Below are positions 8,741-19,051 of a stretch of 64,000 nt of DNA, in pieces. Source of the stretch: Clostridia bacterium (GTDB lineage Bacteria; Bacillota; Clostridia; TANB77; CAG-508). The stretch lies in the NCBI GenBank assembly GCA_016290095.1, contig JAEESU010000027.1, positions 1-64,000 on the forward strand, in the 5' to 3' direction. The notes beneath the pieces were generated by a model, which was not told the DNA's origin, made no database searches, and saw nothing but the letters and a program-made list of their open reading frames with translations. Within the stretch, counting starts at the first letter, position 1; each line of letters begins with the position of its first letter. The translations under genes and the position numbers were made by a program.

Positions 8741-11700
8741 ATGAAATTGAAAATTGTTTATGGTAAAAGTGGAACAGGAAAAAGTGAATATATATATAAA
8801 CAAATTGGAACAATAGCAAATGATAAAAAAGTTTTTGTTATTGTTCCTGAACAATGCAATCTTTCTGCTGAAAAAAAGCTATTTGATATATTAAATAAAG
8901 ATTGCTTTATGAATGTTGAAGTGTTAACACTAAGTAGAATGGCATATCGTGTTGGAAATGAAGTTGGAATACCAAATAACCAACTTTCTAAAGCTGGCAA
9001 AGATATGCTTATTTTTGATGTACTATCAAAGGAAAAAGAAAATCTAAGATTTTTAGGAAAATCTGAAAAAAATGTTGAGGTCGTAAATAGACTTATTACA
9101 GAATTAAAAAAACATAATGTTTCAATTGATGATTTGAAAAATTTAAATTTAGATAATACTTATACAAATTTGAAACTAGATGATATTATTCTTTTATTTG
9201 AAAAGTATGAAAATAAAATTAGAGGAAAACTAATAGATGAAAATGATACTTTAGATATATTAGCAGAAAATCTTGAAAAATCAAACCTTATACAAGATTC
9301 TTATATATTTATTGATGAATTTCTTGGATTTACAAAACAAGAGTATAATGTATTTGAAAAACTAATACTTAAAGCAAATGAAATAACGGTTTCGGTTCCT
9401 ACTAACTATCTAGAGATTACAGATTCAAAAGAAAAAGATATTTTTTATTTTAATAAAAAATATGCTAAAACTCTTATAGAAATTGCACAAAAACATAATA
9501 TAGCAATTGAAGCTATACAGTTAAATGAACCATATAGATACAAAAGTAATGAATTAACATGTTTGGAAGAAAACTTGAGTGCTACAAATAACAAGAAATA
9601 TAGTGATGAAACAAAAGACATTAGTTTATTTATTGCAAATAATCCTTATACAGAGATTGAATATGTTGCAAAAAATATCTACAATTTAGTTAAAAAATGT
9701 GGATATTCATATCATGATATTGGGATCATAGCAGAAGATGTGGAAAAGTATTCAGAAGATGTAAAATCAATTTTTATGAAATATGATATTCCAATATTTA
9801 TAGATGAGAAAAAAGAATTAAATCAAAATATTTTAATTAAATTTATAATAGCTATGTTAGATATTTTTGTTAATAATTGGTCTTATGAATCTTTGTTTAA
9901 CTATTTGAAAATAGGACTATTAGACATTTCTGATGAAGATATATACTTATTAGAAAACTATTGTAGAAAATGGGGAATACGTGGAAGTAAGTTTTATAAT
10001 AAGGAATTTAATTATGAAAAAATAAATGATGTACAAGAAAAATTAGAAAATATTAGAAAAAATATAGCTAAGCCTTTGTTGGAGTTTAAGGAAAATATAA
10101 GTTCCGAAAAGAGTGCATCTCAGATTACAAAAGAAATATATGAATTTTTATTGAAACACGAAATTAATACAAGATTAGATCAGAAACTAAAACAATATAA
10201 TCGCTTAGAAGTTTCAGATGAATACAATACAAGCTATAAATTATTAATAGGTGTTTTAGAAGATATAGACCAGATATTTGGAGAGGAAAGGATAACATTT
10301 GAAAAATATAAAGATTTGTTAGAGATTGGATTGAATTCATGTGAACTTGGAAGAATTCCTGCTACTCAGGATCAAGTGGTGTTTGGAGATACAGAAAGAA
10401 CAAGAAGTAATAAATTAAAAGTATTATTTGTTGTTGGAATAAATGATGGATGTTTTCCAAAAGCAAACAGAGTAGAAGGTTTTCTAAATGATAATGATAG
10501 AGAAATTCTATTATCATATGGAATTGAACTTGCTAAAAATTCTATAGATTCTTTATATGAGGAACAATTTAATATTTATAGAAGTTTAACAACTCCTGAA
10601 CAAAAGCTATTTTTGTCTTATTCTTCTTCTGATAAAGAAGGAAAAACAATAAGGCCATCCATTTTAATAAAAAAAATTAATAGAATATTCCCAAAAATAA
10701 AAACATCTAGTGATATTACACAAAGTTTTTATGCAGTTACAAATGAAAATGCGACATTTGAAGATGCATTAAATATATATAAAGAATACCTTGATGGAAG
10801 AGAAATATCAGATGATTGGAAAAATATTATAAGTTATTTTCATAAAAATAATAAAAATAGTTTTACAAGGGCAATTTCTGGAAAATATTATAATAACAAA
10901 TCAGAAGATATAAGTGAAGAAAATATACAAAAGCTATACGGAAACACATTGAAAACAAGTGTCTCAAAACTTGAGGATTATAGGAAGTGTCCATTTTCAT
11001 TCCATCTTACATATGGTCTAAAACTAAAAGAAAAAGAAGAACTTAAAATTGAAGCAATAGATACTGGTACATTTATGCATGAAGTAATAGATATGTTTTT
11101 TAGAGAGCTAGATGATCATGATATAAACGTGAAAGAAATAAATGATGATGATATTTTAGAGATAGTATCAAAAATAGTAAATCAATTATTAGGAATGGCA
11201 AAATATTATAGATTTAGTTCAACTGCTAAATTTAGATTGTTAAGTAAAAGATTATTAAAAGTAGTATATCAATCAATTTGCTATATTGTATATTGTTTAA
11301 AAAATAGTAGTTATACATTGTATGGTCATGAAATAGAATTTAGTAATATTGGAGAGTTTAAAACAATTAAACTTGATGTAGATAGTAAGAAAATTGAGAT
11401 AACTGGAAAAATAGATAGAATAGATACAGCAAAACTAAATGATAAACAATATGTAAGGATTATTGATTATAAGTCATCTACAAAAGATATTGATATGAAT
11501 CAAGTAATGGCTGGACTTCAAATACAATTAATTACGTATTTAGATGCAATATGTGAGCAGTCTGATTTAGAACCTAGTGGAATATTATACATGGGATTGA
11601 TAGACAATGTTGTAAAAAATGCAAAAAACTTATCAGAAGAAAAGATAGCAGAGAAAATAAGAAATAATTTTAAAATGAAAGGACTTGTTTTAGCTGATAT

Positions 11701-12013
11701 TAATATTGTAAAGATGATGGATAATAAGCTAGAAACTGGTCAATCTGATATTATTCCTGTTTATATAGATAAAGAAGGAAATATAAGTGATAAAAAATCA
11801 AAAGTTATTTCTAAAGAGAATTTTGATGAGTTGCAAAAAGAAGTAAAAAGAATAATAAAAGAAATTTCTAAAGAAATTTTAAAAGGAAGAATTGATATTA
11901 AACCATATAGTTATCAAAAAAGAACGGGTTGTGATTATTGTAAATACCAGACTATATGCATGTTTAATAATAATATAAAAGGAAATGATTATCAAATTAT
12001 AAAAAAGACATAG
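8741..12013 (+). CDS. addB: ATP-dependent nuclease subunit B (AddB)
   Basis: GKSGTGKSEYIYKQI Walker-like N-terminus; C-terminal nuclease RIIDYKSS and CDYCKYQTIC Fe-S cysteines. Confidence 0.93.
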   Translation: MKLKIVYGKSGTGKSEYIYKQIGTIANDKKVFVIVPEQCNLSAEKKLFDILNKDCFMNVEVLTLSRMAYRVGNEVGIPNNQLSKAGKDMLIFDVLSKEKENLRFLGKSEKNVEVVNRLITELKKHNVSIDDLKNLNLDNTYTNLKLDDIILLFEKYENKIRGKLIDENDTLDILAENLEKSNLIQDSYIFIDEFLGFTKQEYNVFEKLILKANEITVSVPTNYLEITDSKEKDIFYFNKKYAKTLIEIAQKHNIAIEAIQLNEPYRYKSNELTCLEENLSATNNKKYSDETKDISLFIANNPYTEIEYVAKNIYNLVKKCGYSYHDIGIIAEDVEKYSEDVKSIFMKYDIPIFIDEKKELNQNILIKFIIAMLDIFVNNWSYESLFNYLKIGLLDISDEDIYLLENYCRKWGIRGSKFYNKEFNYEKINDVQEKLENIRKNIAKPLLEFKENISSEKSASQITKEIYEFLLKHEINTRLDQKLKQYNRLEVSDEYNTSYKLLIGVLEDIDQIFGEERITFEKYKDLLEIGLNSCELGRIPATQDQVVFGDTERTRSNKLKVLFVVGINDGCFPKANRVEGFLNDNDREILLSYGIELAKNSIDSLYEEQFNIYRSLTTPEQKLFLSYSSSDKEGKTIRPSILIKKINRIFPKIKTSSDITQSFYAVTNENATFEDALNIYKEYLDGREISDDWKNIISYFHKNNKNSFTRAISGKYYNNKSEDISEENIQKLYGNTLKTSVSKLEDYRKCPFSFHLTYGLKLKEKEELKIEAIDTGTFMHEVIDMFFRELDDHDINVKEINDDDILEIVSKIVNQLLGMAKYYRFSSTAKFRLLSKRLLKVVYQSICYIVYCLKNSSYTLYGHEIEFSNIGEFKTIKLDVDSKKIEITGKIDRIDTAKLNDKQYVRIIDYKSSTKDIDMNQVMAGLQIQLITYLDAICEQSDLEPSGILYMGLIDNVVKNAKNLSEEKIAEKIRNNFKMKGLVLADINIVKMMDNKLETGQSDIIPVYIDKEGNISDKKSKVISKENFDELQKEVKRIIKEISKEILKGRIDIKPYSYQKRTGCDYCKYQTICMFNNNIKGNDYQIIKKT

Positions 12014-12021
12014 GAGGAATT

Positions 12022-13119
12022 ATGGAAGAGATAACTAGACCTACTATTATGGAAGTGAGCTTAAAAAAATTGAATTATAATATTGAGCAAATCCAAAAAT
12101 ATGTTGGAGAAAATGTAACATTAATGCCAGTAATAAAGGCAAATGGGTATGGAACATATATTAATAAAAGAATAGAGTTTTTAAGCAAGTTTGATATTGT
12201 AGCTGTTGCAATTGTTGATGAGGGTGTGGCAATAAGAAAAACAGGATATCAAGGTGAGATTTTTGTTTTAAATCAAGCATATAAAGATGAGATAGATAAA
12301 ATAATAAGATATAATATTTCAGTTGGAATTAGTTCAAATGATTTTTTAGATGAATTGGGAAAAAGAACTGAAAATATAAAAGTTCATGTTGAAATAGGAA
12401 CAGGGATGGGAAGAACAGGAATTAACCCCAATAGAGTTGAAGAATATATTAACCATGCCAGAAATTATACTAATATTACAATTGATGGTATATATACACA
12501 TTTATCATCTGCGGATTGTGATGATGAGTATACAAGAAAACAATTGGAATCATTTAAATGTGCTGTTCAAAAAGCAAAAGAAATCGGATGTAATCCAAAG
12601 TATATTCATTGTTCAGCTTCAAATGGAATTTTAAATTATAGAGATAGCAATTATAATTTAGTAAGACCTGGAATCATTCTATATGGATATGAATCATTTG
12701 AAGGAGCACTAGAAAAAATTGATTTAAGTCCAATATGCAAATTAAAATCAAAAATAACATTTTTAAAAGAAGTTGAAGCTGGAACTTCAATAGGATATTC
12801 AAGAAGTTATATTACTAATAAGAGAACAAAAGTTGCTACAATTCCTATAGGATATGCAGATGGTTTTAGCAGATTACTTTCTAATAAGGGGGAAGTTGTA
12901 ATAAACAATAAGAAAGTTCCAATAATTGGTAGTATTTGCATGGACGGATTTATGGCAGATGTAACTGATTTAGAAGATGTAAAAATAGGTGATGATGTAT
13001 ATATTTGGGATAATGATTTAATAACAGTCGAAGATATAGCAAAAAAAATTGGAACAATTAATTATGAAGTATTATGTACAGTATCAGATAGAGTACCTAG
13101 AATTTTTGTTAATGATTAG
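12022..13119 (+). CDS. alr: Alanine racemase
   Basis: MPVIKANGYG PLP lysine; HCSASNGIL; GSICMDGFMADVTD. Confidence 0.95.
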   Translation: MEEITRPTIMEVSLKKLNYNIEQIQKYVGENVTLMPVIKANGYGTYINKRIEFLSKFDIVAVAIVDEGVAIRKTGYQGEIFVLNQAYKDEIDKIIRYNISVGISSNDFLDELGKRTENIKVHVEIGTGMGRTGINPNRVEEYINHARNYTNITIDGIYTHLSSADCDDEYTRKQLESFKCAVQKAKEIGCNPKYIHCSASNGILNYRDSNYNLVRPGIILYGYESFEGALEKIDLSPICKLKSKITFLKEVEAGTSIGYSRSYITNKRTKVATIPIGYADGFSRLLSNKGEVVINNKKVPIIGSICMDGFMADVTDLEDVKIGDDVYIWDNDLITVEDIAKKIGTINYEVLCTVSDRVPRIFVND

Positions 13120-13127
13120 GAGATATT

Positions 13128-13916
13128 ATGTTTGAAAATAATAAAGAAATCATATATCAAAATAAAAATGGATTCGAATATATACAGTTTAAGAAATTAT
13201 TAGATTTCAAAGTAAAACACGCATACACTTTAAAAAACGTAAATACAAACTATAGAGCAAATAGTCCAGAAGAAAAAGAATCTTACCAAAAAATATTTAA
13301 AATATTAGACCTAGATGTTAATACAATGGTAAAACCATTGCAGAGACATACTTCTACTGTGAAATGTATAGATAAAATAATACCAGTGAGTGAGTTAAAT
13401 AATGTAGACGGGTTAATAACAGATAAAGAAGGAATAGCACTTTCTACAACAAATGCAGATTGTATATTATTTTTATTTTATGATCCATTAAAAAAAGTAA
13501 TTGCAAATGTTCATTCAGGGTGGAGAGGTACATTTCAAAAGATTGCGGAAAAAACAGTAGTAAAAATGATTAACTACTATAAATGTAATCCACAAAACAT
13601 TTATTGTTTTATCTGTCCGAGCATTAGGAAGTGTCATTTTGAAGTAGATGAAGATGTTAAAGATCTTTGCGAAGAGATATTTGGATACACAGGACGTACT
13701 AATGAATTTATTGAAAAAGAAGAAATAAAAGATAATAAACAAAAATATATGATAGATACAATTCTTATTAATCAAATTATGTTAAAAGGGATTGGATTGA
13801 AAGAGGAAAATATTATAGATTGTGAAATTTGTAGTGTTTGTAATAGTGATAAGATTAATTCATATAGAATTGATGGAGAAAATTATAAATTAGCTACAGC
13901 AATTATTAGTTTATAA
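13128..13916 (+). CDS. pgeF: YfiH/LACC1 polyphenol oxidase-family purine nucleoside phosphorylase
   Basis: [46 protein letters not shown]. Confidence 0.88.
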   Translation: MFENNKEIIYQNKNGFEYIQFKKLLDFKVKHAYTLKNVNTNYRANSPEEKESYQKIFKILDLDVNTMVKPLQRHTSTVKCIDKIIPVSELNNVDGLITDKEGIALSTTNADCILFLFYDPLKKVIANVHSGWRGTFQKIAEKTVVKMINYYKCNPQNIYCFICPSIRKCHFEVDEDVKDLCEEIFGYTGRTNEFIEKEEIKDNKQKYMIDTILINQIMLKGIGLKEENIIDCEICSVCNSDKINSYRIDGENYKLATAIISL

Positions 13917-13928
13917 GGATGTGTTAAA

Positions 13929-14495
13929 ATGTTTTCTAGTTTAGAAGAAATAAATGAAGAAGTAAAGAAATGTAAAAAATGTAATTTATGTACACAAAGA
14001 ATACAAACAGTTTTTGGAGTAGGAAATGAAAATGCTGATATAATGTTTATAGGAGAAGGTCCAGGTGGCGACGAAGATAAACAAGGAGAACCATTTGTTG
14101 GAAAAGCAGGAAAACTAATGGACCAAGCTTTTTTAGGTGTTGGAATAGAACGTAAAAAAGTTTATATCGCAAATATTGTAAAATGTAGGCCACCAAATAA
14201 CAGGACTCCATTAAAAGAAGAAGCTGAAAGATGTTTGGATTACTTAAGAAATCAGGTGCTAATCATAAAACCTAAAATTATAGTTTTACTCGGAAATACT
14301 GCATTAAAAAATATATTAGGTGAAGAATATGGTATTACAAATAGTAGAGGAAAATGGATAGAAAAAAAGGGAATAAAATATATGCCAACTTTTCATCCGG
14401 CAGCTTTATTAAGAGATGAAAATAAAAAAGTTGACTTCTGGAATGATTTGAAACTTATAATTGAAGAGGCAAATAAAAATAATTATTCATACTAA
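13929..14495 (+). CDS. Family 4 (Fe-S) uracil-DNA glycosylase
   Basis: [60 protein letters not shown]. Confidence 0.95.
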   Translation: MFSSLEEINEEVKKCKKCNLCTQRIQTVFGVGNENADIMFIGEGPGGDEDKQGEPFVGKAGKLMDQAFLGVGIERKKVYIANIVKCRPPNNRTPLKEEAERCLDYLRNQVLIIKPKIIVLLGNTALKNILGEEYGITNSRGKWIEKKGIKYMPTFHPAALLRDENKKVDFWNDLKLIIEEANKNNYSY

Positions 14496-14497
14496 AA

Positions 14498-14528
14498 AAG
14501 ACAGTGAAGAGATTCACTGTCTTAATTT
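14498..14528. terminator. Hairpin between convergent genes
   Basis: aaagacagtgaa-gaga-ttcactgtcttaatttt. Confidence 0.75.
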
Positions 14529-15661
14529 TATAATTCTTTTTCTCTTAATGCATCTTCTATGAGTAACTTTAACTTATGGAATAGCTTCTTAAAGAATTGG
14601 AATCCATAAGTATGCTCTTCAACTCTAGCTAATTCTTTAGTAATAGAATCAATTGTAAGAATATTGCCATATTTTAGTATGAATTCGCGTTTTTCACCTA
14701 GTTTTTCAACGATATCTGCACAATAATTATCGAAGAAATCATAATCTTTTGTATTTATCATTACGCTTTTAAATGTTTGAAGGCTCAATTCAAAATTACT
14801 AGCATCTTCCATAGTTTTTATTGAATTAAACTCACTTGTGAAACAATTACTAATAATTAAGTTTTGTGTTTCGATTGTTTTTTCTAAAATTATTTTTTTA
14901 TAATCATCTATTCTAGAATTAATCTTTTTGATATAAGAGATATTATCAACATCATCTGAAAATTCTGCAAGCTTAGCTACTTCTTGAGATAATAAAGTCT
15001 CGTAAGATAAGATTAAATCAAAATTCTTTTCAATTTCAGCATAAACTCTATAACTAGATTTTAATGCAAAAGTATTTTTAAAAACATCGTTACTATAAAG
15101 AGTACTATGGAATAATGGATAAGATCCTGTAAAATAAATCATTTCATTAAGTAATGCTGTAAGAATAGGATAATAATCAGGACTTTCTGTTGATAATTCC
15201 ATATTATAATATTTTACATCATCTTTTTGAGTACCTGTTGCAATAGAAGCCATAAGTTGAACTGCAGCCTCATTAATAGCCATTCCATGATGGAATGGCC
15301 CTTCCATATTATATAATCCAAGGCGCAATAATCTACCATGCTTGTTTTTTAATTCTTGCATGTAATGTAAGCACTCATGAACTGCTAGTGTATTAATTTC
15401 ACTTAAGTCCACAGTGCTATTGAAATAAATAGAATTGTTTTTATAAAAATATTTAGCAACAGCTGTATCATCTGGCATTTCAGCAATAAACATATTTAGT
15501 CTAGAAAGTTCATTAAACAAATCAGTTTCTGTAAGACTATGTTCTGAAAATGCGCTAGCTAATTTACTAGAGATATTTGAAGCAATTTTATTTATTTCTT
15601 GTTCTTTTACTTGACCTATTACCCTTATACCTTCTTTTCTTAAGGTAGAATTGATACTCAT
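14528..15661 (-). CDS. Uncharacterised putative zinc metallopeptidase
   Basis: LAVHECLHYMQELKNKHG contains HExxH; no signal peptide evident. Confidence 0.65.
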   Translation of the reverse strand: MSINSTLRKEGIRVIGQVKEQEINKIASNISSKLASAFSEHSLTETDLFNELSRLNMFIAEMPDDTAVAKYFYKNNSIYFNSTVDLSEINTLAVHECLHYMQELKNKHGRLLRLGLYNMEGPFHHGMAINEAAVQLMASIATGTQKDDVKYYNMELSTESPDYYPILTALLNEMIYFTGSYPLFHSTLYSNDVFKNTFALKSSYRVYAEIEKNFDLILSYETLLSQEVAKLAEFSDDVDNISYIKKINSRIDDYKKIILEKTIETQNLIISNCFTSEFNSIKTMEDASNFELSLQTFKSVMINTKDYDFFDNYCADIVEKLGEKREFILKYGNILTIDSITKELARVEEHTYGFQFFKKLFHKLKLLIEDALREKEL

Positions 15662-15915
15662 TTGAAACTCCTTATATCTTTCGTATACATATATTATACA
15701 ACTAAAATAATAAATATAAATATCAAGTTTATTAAGATATCATTAAATTTATGTTACATTTTGATGTTACTAAAATTTAATATTGTAATATTTTAAATCT
15801 CTTAAAAAGTACTTCCGTAGGCTAAATGAGAATAGACAAACCGTAAAAAGCTTGATACGACTATGATTGCTCTTGAAAAGAGTATTATAAGAAAGTATAA
15901 TTAATTTATATTATT

Positions 15916-18027
15916 ATGCGAAAGAGAGTAATAATGGAAATACTAGAAAAATTTAAAGTTAAAATTGAAAAAATACTTTTAATAGCAACAACCGGAATTT
16001 TAATAGCTAATAGTTCTATTGCGATTGAAACTAATAAAGTAAAAGAACCTAGCGCAGTGAGAGATAATTTGTTGTTAACAGAATCTGATTATATTTATAT
16101 ACCAGAAGGTTTAGGATCTTCATTAGAAGAGCTACCAACTAGGTTTTCTTTAGCTGACAAATTAGATATTAGAGTGGAAAGCCAAGGAATAACAAATGAA
16201 TGTTGGGCTTTTTCTACAATCAAGTCATTAGAAACTAATATTGCTATAAAAGAAAATTCAAGAACATTGTCAGATTTTTCTGAGAGACATATGAGTTATG
16301 CTACTTCTAAATTGTTTTTGGATGGAGTAAATGAAAATGGTTTTGATAAAAATGTTGGAGATGGTGGTTTACTTGTAGAAGGACTAGCATATTTAACAAA
16401 TGGACAAGGTGCTGTTGTTGAGGAATATATGCCATTTGAAAATAATGAAGTATTGATATCGTTAGATTCTATTAATAAACCAGTTGATACGGTTGTAAAT
16501 GATTACTATATATTTCCAATAATCAATAAAAAATACACATATGATAATAGTGGTAATACAATATCGGTAAAATATTTGAAAGCAGATGGAACGGAATATA
16601 CATCTTCAGAGTTAAATTCTGTTAGAAAAATAATTAAAGAACATATTATGCAAAATGGATCTATTGCAACTACTACAATTGGTTTGCAAAAAGATTTTTA
16701 TAATGGAAGTACAATTTTTAATTCTACTGCTTACAATTGTAATTCTGAAAATTATGAAAGAGACCATGCTTTTTCAATTATTGGTTGGGATGATAACTAT
16801 TCAAAAGACAATTTTGCTGAAGGACATAAACCATCTACTGATGGTGCATACATTGTTTTAAACTCATATGGAAAAAGAGCATTTGATGAAGGCATATTAT
16901 ATGTTTCATATGAAGATAAAAATATTGAAAGTGAATCATATGGAATTCAATCTGCAACAAAGAAAGACTATGACAGTATTTATCAAAAAGATTTTTATGG
17001 CGGAATTTTTCAAATAGGTGCTAGAAATATTAATGTAGGATATTATGGTGTAGTATTTGATAGAGATGTATCCAAAAAAGAAATTTTAGACAGTATAGGA
17101 GTTACATTGTGTAGTTATTGCAATATAGAAGTTTATATAAATCCTGTAAATTCTGATATGGACATAAATAAAATGAAAAAAGTTGCTAATTTAACAGAAG
17201 AAATGAATCCAGGATATCATAGAATATATATAGAACCGACCACATTAGAAGGCAATCAATTTGCAATAGCAATCAAGCAAATTACAAACAATGAATCTTT
17301 CTATATGGAAATAGAGGCACCAGAAGATGGTACATCATATGCATATGTGGATTCAGATAATAAAAGTTATGTTTCACTTAATGGAAATGATTGGGAAAAT
17401 TTGAAAGATTTGAATGTTTCAGGAATCGATATGAGTAAAGCTGATGCATGTATAAAAGCATTTACAGATGAGGAAAAAGAAGAAATAGTTGAACCAGAAC
17501 CTGATACTCATGAGGATGAAGAAAATGGTGAAATTATAAATTCAGAACCTGATATTCATGAGGATGAAGGCAATGGTGAAATTATAAATTCAGAACCTGA
17601 TACTTATGAGGATGAAATAAATGAAGAAATTATCGAGATTAATTCAAATACTTATAAAATTAAAGAAGACTATATATACAATATAAGATATGGCACGAAT
17701 GTAGAAGAATTTAAGAATTCTATTAACACAAATTCACAAAGTTTAGAAATAATACACAATGGGGAGATTATTAGTACTGGTAGAATTATTACAGGTATGA
17801 AACTAAGATTGTCAGATGGTAAAGAATATACAATTATTGTAAGAGGAGATACTAATTCAGATGGAAAAATTACAATAACAGATTTATCAAAAATAATCTT
17901 ACACTATAATGATACAGAAGGTTTTATATTAAGTGGAGATGCACTAAAGGCTGCAGATATGAACTTTGACGGACGTGTTAGTATAGTCGATATTTCTCAA
18001 ATGCTGATATTATACAATTCTTTATAA
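15916..18027 (+). CDS. Secreted papain-like (C1 family) cysteine peptidase with C-terminal type I dockerin
   Basis: Hydrophobic N-terminus; ESQGITNECWAFSTIKSLETN (Cys), RDHAFSIIGWDDNYSKDNF (His), AYIVLNSYG (Asn); tandem acidic EPDTHEDEENGEIINS linker; C-terminal GDTNSDGKITITDLSKIILHYN + ADMNFDGRVSIVDISQMLILYN. Confidence 0.92.
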   Translation: MRKRVIMEILEKFKVKIEKILLIATTGILIANSSIAIETNKVKEPSAVRDNLLLTESDYIYIPEGLGSSLEELPTRFSLADKLDIRVESQGITNECWAFSTIKSLETNIAIKENSRTLSDFSERHMSYATSKLFLDGVNENGFDKNVGDGGLLVEGLAYLTNGQGAVVEEYMPFENNEVLISLDSINKPVDTVVNDYYIFPIINKKYTYDNSGNTISVKYLKADGTEYTSSELNSVRKIIKEHIMQNGSIATTTIGLQKDFYNGSTIFNSTAYNCNSENYERDHAFSIIGWDDNYSKDNFAEGHKPSTDGAYIVLNSYGKRAFDEGILYVSYEDKNIESESYGIQSATKKDYDSIYQKDFYGGIFQIGARNINVGYYGVVFDRDVSKKEILDSIGVTLCSYCNIEVYINPVNSDMDINKMKKVANLTEEMNPGYHRIYIEPTTLEGNQFAIAIKQITNNESFYMEIEAPEDGTSYAYVDSDNKSYVSLNGNDWENLKDLNVSGIDMSKADACIKAFTDEEKEEIVEPEPDTHEDEENGEIINSEPDIHEDEGNGEIINSEPDTYEDEINEEIIEINSNTYKIKEDYIYNIRYGTNVEEFKNSINTNSQSLEIIHNGEIISTGRIITGMKLRLSDGKEYTIIVRGDTNSDGKITITDLSKIILHYNDTEGFILSGDALKAADMNFDGRVSIVDISQMLILYNSL

Positions 18028-18106
18028 ATATGTTAACAAAATGTAATATAAAATAACTTGATTTTTATTTTTGGAAAAGTTATACTTAAGTAAAAGGAGA
18101 ATACAA

Positions 18107-18874
18107 ATGGAAAAGAAGTTTTTAAAAATTGCTATTATTACAATGTTATTGGTATTGGTATGGGCAACAATCGTTAATGCATATAGTTTTACAGCTACAA
18201 TGACACCTAGCAGTACTACTGTTGCTGAATCTAAAGAATTCACAGTTCAAGTTAAGGTTTCAAACCTTGATGTTGGAACAAATGGAATTAATGAATTAAG
18301 TGGTTACTTTAAATACGATGAATCTGTATTTGAAGAAATTAACGAGTCTAGTATAGAAGGTTTAAATAGCTGGATTTGCACATATAATGAAGATAACGGA
18401 AAAATCACTTTAACAAAAACAACATTTGTAAAAACAGAAGAAGCTGTTTTCCAAGTTACACTAAAGACAAAAAGTGATGTTACTGGTAGAGAAGGAGATA
18501 TTAGCTTTACAAATATTTCAGCATCTAATAGTGCTCAAAATATTTCAGCTGGAGACATCTCTACAAAAATCACAATTGGAACTGTTGATGAAAATTTAGC
18601 TAATGCATCAAACACAGCTGCAAATACAGTTTTCAATATTAGTGTTGGTTTACAAACAAATAATACAGTAAATAATGAAATTGAAAATACAAATGTTGCA
18701 AATAATACTACTAACACAAATGTAACACCATATGTAAATGTAGTTGAATCTTCTAATTCTGATATACCTTATACAGGTGTTGAAGATACATTAGTTTATA
18801 TTATAGGTGCATTACTTATCACAGCAGCTGTATTATATATTAAGTTTGAAAAAATAAACAAAGATATTAGATAA
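18107..18874 (+). CDS. Cohesin-domain surface protein with LPXTG-like anchor
   Basis: Signal peptide; TVAESKEFTVQVKVSNLDVGTNGINELSGYFKYDESVFEEI cohesin fold; C-terminal IPYTG + TM + basic tail; ATG 18107 preceded by aaaggag. Confidence 0.88.
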   Translation: MEKKFLKIAIITMLLVLVWATIVNAYSFTATMTPSSTTVAESKEFTVQVKVSNLDVGTNGINELSGYFKYDESVFEEINESSIEGLNSWICTYNEDNGKITLTKTTFVKTEEAVFQVTLKTKSDVTGREGDISFTNISASNSAQNISAGDISTKITIGTVDENLANASNTAANTVFNISVGLQTNNTVNNEIENTNVANNTTNTNVTPYVNVVESSNSDIPYTGVEDTLVYIIGALLITAAVLYIKFEKINKDIR

Positions 18875-18889
18875 TAAATAAAATATAAT

Positions 18890-18925
18890 AAAAGCAAATG
18901 CAATTTAGTTGCATTTGCTTTTTGC
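18890..18925 (+). terminator. Rho-independent terminator
   Basis: aaaagcaaatgcaa-ttta-gttgcatttgctttttg. Confidence 0.85.
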
Positions 18926-19051
18926 GTTTTTTATGAGATTTCAACGATTTTTTGAAGTCTCATTTTTTAATTTATTTTTTTATGAAAAATATTTGAAAAA
19001 AGTATAATATTAATATATAATAATATAACAGTATATTAAGGAAAAATATTT

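Noticed and set aside
12437-12634. Plus-strand ORF inside alr
   Set aside because: Out-of-frame ORF in a clearly coding alr.
15790-15915. c-di-GMP (GEMM-I) or other known riboswitch upstream of the protease-dockerin gene
   Set aside because: A GAAA-capped stem and gacaaacc are suggestive, but the rest of the GEMM-I core (GGGACGCAAAGCC) is missing; only reported as a possible unknown leader.
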